Part shown: positions 57,139 through 64,000 of the stretch, one piece after another
Layout: every line of letters begins with the position of its first letter
Numbering within the stretch: the first letter of the stretch is position 1
Source: Phialocephala subalpina
Taxonomy: Eukaryota; Ascomycota; Leotiomycetes; Helotiales; Mollisiaceae
Assembly: GCA_900073065.1 (NCBI GenBank)
Contig: FJOG01000005.1
Coordinates: 1,541,420-1,605,419 of the forward strand
Direction: 5' to 3'
DNA length: 64,000 nucleotides
Position numbers and translations under genes: made by a program
Notes under the pieces: model-generated
What the model was told of the DNA's origin: nothing
The model's input: only the letters and a program-made list of their open reading frames with translations
The model's database searches: none

Positions 57139-57420
57139 AATGTTGTGTGTCGTTGTCTTCGAGATTGCAATCTGCGGGTCAAGCTGGGGGGTTATTGAGA
57201 CATGGGGTTTACAGTACGAGAAGACTTGAAGGTATTATGATATGGGCAGCCTCGAAAGGACAGATTGCGAACAAAGACATTCCTCGTCATTGCCACTTCC
57301 AGGTTGATTATAGCCTTACGAAGGCGGTGACAGGGGTAGCCGAAATTCTGCCATGCACACCAATGTCCTCGAGCTTCAACAACAGTCCCAGCCTTCACTT
57401 TCGGAAATAAGTGACCCATC

Positions 57421-59019
57421 ATGCGTCAACGAATTACATATCTGCAAGAACCGAACGATGCAGTTGACCCTAAGAATCTACAGGTTACAAACAACTCGAT
57501 ATCAACGAAAGAGCTGAAAGCTGCGAGAGAAGAACGGATTACTTTTGGATTCGATGAATTGCCTCAGGAGCTGTATACGGTGTTGAAGGCTAGTCATGAG
57601 TTACATATTAGATGGGCGCGTGAGAGGGCTTATGAGAGTATTGCTCCTTTGGTGTCGAGGTTGAGTCCTGGGTTACATGTTTTCTATACGCCGCAGAGGG
57701 GAAGCAAGTCTTCGTATGTACTACCAGCGAACGATTAAAGCAGCGCTGATTATTGCCCAGAGATTTGTTATGTCCTATATTAGAGAAAGTGTTTGGAGGA
57801 AATGTATCTTGCAAATCACCTGAAGTATATCATCCTCGGCATCATTAGAAGAATACCGCTGACCCCTCAAAAGACATCCTTCACCATCCTCCCCACAGAA
57901 CGCTTCTCTCACTCCGCGGCAACACAATTTTATACTCCCCTAGCCTCCCTCGACGATTTCCGAGATTACCTAGCCTATAAGCTTTGTCCCGTATCCGACT
58001 CGGCATGTCAGTCCCGAGTGTCCTCCCTCTCAAAAGCAGCAAGCCTCGACATATCCTTCGACACAATCTCCCACGCCTTCACATTATCCGCCTTCTTCCC
58101 AAGTACAATATCATCCCTCGCTATCAGTAAACCCAAAACATCATCTCCCTCACGCCTCGAGGTAGGCATCCTCAACCATGAAAAAGCTACGGATATAGAA
58201 GAACTGTCTATGGCCGGCTTTCTCACAGTAATAGGAGAGAATACGAAACCTTCGCCGACACTATTTTCTTTCCCATCTCGCCATCATCCATCCACCGAAT
58301 GGTTTTCCTCGAAGTTTTTGCTACCAACAGGCCTACATCCAAATCTAGAATTAAGTATCAGTGGAAGCCAACCTCCGTTAGATGATAGGAGTTGTTCTCT
58401 CCACGCCCATATCACTTTACCACGCCAAGTCTTCGCAGACAAATACCAACTTTCCGACCCATTATTCCTCGCTTCCAAGAACCTCACCGCGGTTCGGTAC
58501 ATCACTTCTCCTGTGGATCTCGAAGCTCCTGCCTATACGATGGATATTTGGGGCTCCTCTGTGCTACTCGAACTTGCTCCTCCTTCATCTTCGAAATCAG
58601 AGGCATTCACAGCTCAAGTTCCACTACATCTAAGATACCTGGAGCCCAATGCAGGGAAAGGAGGATTAGAACAGACAGAAATTCCATACCCGGTATTGTT
58701 CTGGGCTTGCACAGCTGATGAGGGGAGCAAATTCCCCATCAATCCTTTTGACAGGGTCAATCTGGGATATGATGGATTGTTTGGCCCTAGGACTTTGTTC
58801 TTCCACTTATCACCTACACCTTCGATTGGAGAAGAGAGGTTGACTAATAAACTTGAGGTTCCAGTTCTGGATTTGGACAAGAGCTCGTTGATTGAGATAG
58901 GAACAGCGGCTGTGGTTGGGTTGGGGTTCTTGTGGGTGCTTTGGGTTTTAGTTGGGGTTTGGAGGAGGAGTGGGTATGGGAGTAGGACGGTTGTTGAGAA
59001 GGAAAAGAAGAGTCAGTAA
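57421..59019 (+). CDS. PBN1: GPI-mannosyltransferase I subunit Pbn1 (PIG-X)
   Basis: Exons 57421-57713, 57761-57824 and 57874-59019 give 500 residues. Pbn1/PIG-X partners with Gpi14/PIG-M in the ER to add the first mannose to GPI precursors. The N-terminus MRQRITYLQEPNDAVDPK..LQVTNNSIS is typical of fungal Pbn1. The luminal PIG-X domain includes LHAHITLPRQVFADKYQL and DLEAPAYTMDIWGSS, then EIPYPVLFWACTADEG and NPFDRVNLGYDGLFGP. A single C-terminal helix (IEIGTAAVVGLGFLWVLWVL) anchors it, followed by a short basic tail. Domain order, length and topology fit the family. The gene appears intact. Its 5' end is 282 bp from the divergent SARAF start. Confidence 0.93.
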
Positions 59020-62000
59020 GTCTGAGGACTCAGATCGCTACCAAGAGGACGAGGGGTACAAGTTGCAAGCCTCTAGGAAGAATTCAGAACCAATACTCCA
59101 ACCTTGGGAAAGTGTACCCATGATCTTTTTGTTTCTACTTTCAACTCATTTCTGCTTTGCCGGTATCTTTTCATCCCTGTTCACTTTTCCATGTTGAGAG
59201 TCATCTCGTTCAGGTGGCGGAAGAACTTTCGCCCGTGGCGCTGTTTCGGGTGCCTCCTGCTATAAAAGCAACCGCCCTCTGCTAAAGATTTCTTCTCCAA
59301 CATTACTAGCTTGGCTTGGTCTCCATCCTACGAGCCAGCCAACGTTGGTGGACCTGCGATTTTCAACTTCGATCCATTCGTTATTTCGGAACTTCTCCCT
59401 CTTTTTCAATTTTCGTCTTGCCATGCTGGCATGTTCGTCGTACCTGCTCCATCCTTGATTGTTTGACTTCTCGAGGTCGATCCTCGTGCTTTTATTCCCG
59501 TTTGCCCTCGTGTTGAGAGCGAGGGGGTGGGAACTCGTTTAGCCAGTGGGTGAGTCGGCTCTACAGAGGCTTCTGAAAGGGCTCGAACGGATTCACCTAA
59601 GTCTGACGCAAGTGCAGAGCCTGGGTTGAGGCTCGACGTTATTTTTCGGGTATAAATGTCCAGTGAACCAAATCTAAACCGGCCAAGGTCGGGATTGTCG
59701 ACCACACCAACTGCTCTCAAGGATTGTGGAGAGGATCAGCACGTGTGTCGACATTCAGAGCTTGTCCGAACTTCAATTGCCAGCCCAGAGTTGTTGTAGT
59801 TTACATGTAGTTTCTTTCATTCAACCATATCACATCACTATCAACTCCACAAAATTGTTGTCAATTCCAGTTTTGTCTTGTCTTCTCGCTCTCCACACTA
59901 GGTCTGTCCGGTCTTGCTATGCTTTGCGTTGTATAGCAGAAGATCTTCAATGATTTTGTATCTAGACTACTTCCTCGGGCAACACCCAGGGACGAGACAC
60001 AAGTGGGAGTCCTCCCCATAGAGCTGCAGAAGAATGCGATGGTTGCTCTACTGCTCGGCTTGAAGACTTTCATAGTATTGATCTTCAAGCTCTCAAACCC
60101 AGACTCGGTTAACTCACTACTGATTTCTATTCTCGAATTTACTTTCATCTGCACGTTGTTCATAGTCCTCACAAGCTTTAGTAGTCCCAACTTCCTCGAC
60201 TTGTATTAATTAACTCATTTGAACATTCACGTTTTAGGCCTGCTTTGATGAATCGTTTCATTGAATATCCGGTTCAGGAGCCTGTGGCTCTTCAAGTCAG
60301 CAGTGGCAGCATAAAGTGGGCCCAACCCAACCCTCATCTTCTTCGTCTACATAGCCCCCATGGTAGCCAGGCTTGGTAACGTCCCATGGTGGATCTTGGG
60401 CTGTGTCGTTTGTTGAAGAGGCTAAAAAGGAGCACCCATCACCCCTTGTATGGGTGCTATTATCAAGCTGTGAGCTAGGTTGAATTTGTCTGCTCATCGG
60501 TCGTCAAGTTTATTATCAAAATGTTTAGTACCATCAAGTTACATCAACTAACATAAAAATTGTCACACGAAATCACAACTCGCTTTGCAAACTTGCTTCA
60601 TGTCCAACGGACTAACAAGACTCTTTATCGCAGGGAAGAACATCCCCCCCCGCGAAAAGCAGACTTTCGTCCCGACACATCCCTCAGACGTTCAAAGCCC
60701 ACGTTCCTCCATTTGGCTGCTTGTTCTTCCATTTTCTCTCCTCAAACCAAACGCTGCGCGTCTACGTCGTCCGCTTTATACCCCTCGCAATCCAAAACAT
60801 CCAGCTTTTCACGTTGTGAATCACGGTCAGAGCGGTGAAAGAAATGATATATTTCCAACGTCTATTGTTAGTAGAATCGCTCTTGCGAGTACAGTACATG
60901 TTGTGTATAAAACCTAGTCGCTCTCGTTTTGAACCGTCTTTTTTTCCTTTTCCATTCAGTCTACGTTGGACTGAAATGCTGCCACTCTTCTTCCTCGTTG
61001 TCGTTGTCACCCTTCCTATCGCTCCTTCCACCAAATCTTGAACTTACTTCACGAGACACGAGCTGGGCAGACATATAACTTAAAGTGGTTTTCAGATGCT
61101 GAAATCGAGTGTGATTTTGTTATCGTTTGGAATTTGTTATTAACTTCCTGCGTTCGTTGACAGCACAAAATTGTTTGTTGGACTACCAAGAACCCGTTTT
61201 GGGTCCCTTGCCCCTTATCCTTAACCCCGGATCCGTCTGGCTACTATGCCAAGTCACATGTGCAAGTTGATGGAAGGCAAGGTCTCCTTCACATGTATAA
61301 GTATCCTGCCGTCGACTGCTTTGCTGCGGCCTCTTTATGCGTCCTTTCACTTCTTTATGTCTTGAAAGCACCCCCTCAAAACACTTGTCCAGGGGGTCAA
61401 GTAACTCATCTCTTTTCAGTGTTCTTCCCTGATATAATCACTCTTCTTCTTAAAATTTATATATAAATCCCACCCCCTCTGCCCTCAAAGACGAAACAAA
61501 GATCCGGGGGCTAGTAATGGATGGTTGTAAAGTGCAACCATCTTGCCCTCGTTATAGCCATCATCTCCATCGTCCCTCTTTACAATCTCAAGCTTTCTTT
61601 GCAAATTCCGCTAATGTACTCAGGAGGTATTTCTCTGCGTATCGAAGAAAATTTGCATCATGTTACCAACTCCTATTTGCTATCAACTCCCCTCACTAAC
61701 CCTCAAAGGCTCGGACAACAAGTAATCCACAAATCCAACAAATCTCCAACAGCTATGAAAGTAACGTTTCGTCCTTTGAGCAGCTTTGGCCTTCATCCTT
61801 CGTCCTTTGCCCGTCGTCCTACAGTGGCTTATTACCCAAAAAGGGTTCGTTGGTTTGCACCTTGCCTGTCGCTGGATAACGTGTATTATATCCCAAAACC
61901 AACCTCTAAACCCATTCACCGCCTCATCGCTTCTTAACGTCTCTCGCTAGTGGAGTCGTTTTCGTGTTTACAAGCCGTGTATAAAACATAATTATTCTCG

Positions 62001-62687
62001 CTGAGGGGGAAGAGCAAGCAGCCGGTCCCAAGGAGGCTGAGGGACGTGGAGACTCAAACAAAAACACCCCTCTCATTGCTGTCTTCCTCGTCGTTCTGTT
62101 GGTGGTCGCCCTCCCCTGCCGCATACACGCAAACAGCCTGGCCTAGCGCCAATTCATACCAGGACGTTCTTATAACTGAGTTCCTGCTGCCCTGATACTC
62201 ACAACTTTGTTATCTTGTCCTTCACGCTGTCAACTTCCGTAGTTCATATTCGTCTGACGACGTAAGGCGAACCAAACCCACACTTCAGAACTAAGATATT
62301 AACCTCGAAGTACCTTCTATCCAGAACAGACATTGAAACACAGACACAAGCACAAAGAAATATACCAATGTTGGAACAAATATGAGTGCTCTATATTCTA
62401 TAAAGTCCAGAACCTGAAGCTCAAATGCACAGTGAGCTGATATGTTATACACCCGAAACTCCACCCATGCCCAATCCAACCCAATGTGTACCCAGCGCGC
62501 TGTTTTGTAATGCGCCCGAGTATAATACCTGCTAGAGGAGAAACATAAAAGCACATGATATCACATCCTCTCATCCACCACATATGGTGGTACATTCAAG
62601 CGCCTTTAAATGACCCAAGCCATCTTGGACTTTGTCTCATCAAAAGTCTCGTTATGCCTGCCGCTGCTTCCCTGAGCCTCGTGCAGG
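59020..62687. other. 3.7-kb pyrimidine-rich intergenic region with internal duplication
   Basis: No protein gene can be supported. The region is T/C-rich with several TATA-like sites (60776, 60906, 61460, 61981). Two related segments, about 60850-61040 and 61930-62150, share AACGTCT, TAGTRGARTCG and GTGTATAAAAC, and both encode a short Leu/Val-rich peptide (FLVVVVTLPIA; FLVVLLVVALP). The layout resembles the 4.1-7.9 kb region. It may be a long promoter or a non-coding locus. Confidence 0.45.
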
Positions 62688-64000
62688 TCAGCTCGGCCCC
62701 GCACCATGGTTGCCTTGGTTCCCCTTCCCTCCATCGAGCAAAAGTTTCGGCTTAATAAACCCCTCATCAAGCTGCCTAAACCAAGCCGCATGATCCTCCG
62801 CCGTCCCATGCAACAAACTACTAATAGCACCAGACGCACTGATAGTCGGTGCTCCATGAGTCTCCCTCTCCGCACTCCCACTCGTCGGATAAGTACTACT
62901 CCCTATATCACCATCTGGGTTTGATGATTCTTGCTTGGAGCGTCGATCGGATCGCTTGGCTGCGGGAGGTAAGTCGGAGGTGTCGGAGTCGAAATCTGAT
63001 TCCAAAGCATCGGGATGGAGGAGGTCTTGTTCAGACTCGTGCTCGGTTCTGCGACCATTGGCTGCATTGCTGTTTTTGCGGCTTAGGGAAGAGGGACGAT
63101 TCGCTGGCGACGAGTTGCCGGATACATATGTCCCCCGTTCAGGACCTCTCCCATGACCATTCAATCCATCAAGTTGTACGGAACCATTTCCTCGTCTGGG
63201 CATATTTCCTATTCCACCTCCGTTATTCTTGTAATATGATGAGCCGGGTACGGCTTCGATGTCGAATTCATCGTCTGAGTCGATTTCCTCTACTACACCA
63301 ATCCTAATACCGAGAATCTCGAGCATACGCGCAGTGGTGCCACCGAATATGATGACGGTTAAAACGACGACGACTAGAACGGTGGCTTTCAGGGCCCAGG
63401 CATTAGCGCCTGTCATTCCAGCAGCAAGAGCGACGCCTACAGCTCCCCGGAGACCAGCCCAGAAGAGCATGGCTTGGTAGTTGTAGGGAAGTTCGTCTGC
63501 GACTTCCATTCCTCGCCGCTTGGCTCTATAGCGGATGAACCAGTTTATTGCGCGGGAGAGGGGGAAGACGGCTGCCCAGCGAGCGGCGCAGATTCCGATG
63601 ACGGTGACGATTATGAAGAGGGGTTTGAATTCTAGTTTAGACTCTGTGAAGAGGGAGAGGCCGAGGTAGATGAAGATGAAATTTTCGGAGAGTTGGGCGA
63701 GGACTTGGAAGAGGTATTTGGTGGTGAGTTGGGTTCGGCGGGACATGTTGTAGTAGGCGTAATGCTTGAGGGTGATTCCACAGAAGAGGAGCGTGACGAT
63801 ACCTAGGACCGTTAGCTATAAACTTCAGATGAAAGTGAAACACTTACCGGACATGTGCAAGCCATTTGAGAAGAAATAGCTGGCGTATGCAATCAACACT
63901 ATCAAACAACTCTCAATCTTAGGGAATCTTCGAACGTAGGTGTATTTCAACGCCAACGCCGTGGCAATCCCAATAACGATTCCAATGATCAAGCTTCCGA
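62688..64000 (-). CDS. NHE-type sodium(potassium)/proton exchanger, C-terminal part
   Basis: The gene continues beyond the window's right edge. The visible exons are 64000-63848 and 63802-62688, joined at a GTAAGT..TAG intron. Exon 1 encodes IIGIVIGIATALALKYTYVR and YFFSNGLHMSG. Exon 2 continues IVTLLFCGITLKHYAYYNM, FIFIYLGLSLF, ARWAAVFPLSRAINW, the conserved FWAGLRGAVGVALA and a last helix TVLVVVVLTVIIFGG. These are the late transmembrane helices of CPA1/NHE exchangers, most like fungal endosomal/vacuolar Nhx1. The remaining ~180 residues are a hydrophilic cytosolic tail ending GNHGAGPS. It would exchange Na+ or K+ for H+ across endosomal or vacuolar membranes. Confidence 0.94.

Overview
The window looks like nuclear DNA of a filamentous ascomycete (Pezizomycotina). 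Genes carry short GT-AG introns (about 45-70 nt, one of 303 nt), and the conserved set is typical of such fungi: RAD23, eIF6, BRE1, the TFIIIB subunit BDP1, the GPI-mannosyltransferase subunit PBN1, SARAF, an NHE-type cation/proton exchanger, and lignocellulose enzymes of families GH11 and GH1. I cannot name the species. A class close to Leotiomycetes is only a guess.

Layout. 0.2-1.7 kb: a four-helix membrane protein. 2.6-4.1 kb: RAD23. 4.1-7.9 kb: long pyrimidine-rich intergenic DNA with diverged repeats. 7.9-10.9 kb: a nuclear-type gene whose 5' exon is broken by an exact 250-bp tandem duplication. 13.2-14.3 kb: eIF6. 15.1-23.7 kb: a two-domain GFA/CENP-V gene on the minus strand, split in two by a 7.3-kb insertion. 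24.0-26.4 kb: a SAP-Swi5 recombination protein. 26.8-27.5 kb: a LURP-one-like protein. 28.3-29.2 kb: a decayed gene. 30.55 kb: an intron-containing tRNA-Pro(TGG). 31.6-33.5 kb: a secreted FAD oxidase. 33.7-36.1 kb: a hypothetical gene and an F-box/2EXR-like pseudogene. 37.3-38.0 kb: GH11 xylanase. 39.4-40.3 kb: aldo-keto reductase. 41.9-43.3 kb: a broken arylsulfatase. 43.9-45.2 kb: a coiled-coil protein. 46.6-47.4 kb: a second GFA protein. 47.8-49.3 kb: GH1 beta-glucosidase. 50.4-52.9 kb: BDP1. 53.3-55.9 kb: BRE1. 56.2-57.1 kb: SARAF. 57.4-59.0 kb: PBN1. 62.7-64.0 kb: the 3' end of an NHE antiporter.

The main discovery candidate is the segment 15383-22712. It starts and ends with inverted copies of CAGTAGAGTTCGAAATCGGC, is flanked by TA on both sides, and encodes a Tc1/mariner-type D34E transposase. 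That is the structure of a Tc1/mariner element, but at 7.3 kb it is several times the usual size. Besides the transposase it carries a second ORF of unknown function and a patatin/NB-ARC/TPR gene, a fungal NLR-type immune or incompatibility receptor. Removing the segment plus one TA rejoins the two GFA halves exactly in frame and rebuilds the second zinc-binding domain, so the whole block behaves as one insertion. The transposase and the companion ORF each contain one in-frame TAG where CAG would fit, so this copy may be non-autonomous.

Otherwise most genes are independent housekeeping or secreted-enzyme loci with no obvious cluster. Several accessory genes (arylsulfatase, F-box/2EXR-like, the 28 kb gene) are pseudogenes with one or two breaks each. 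All calls come from reading the sequence and recalled family knowledge. No database search was run.
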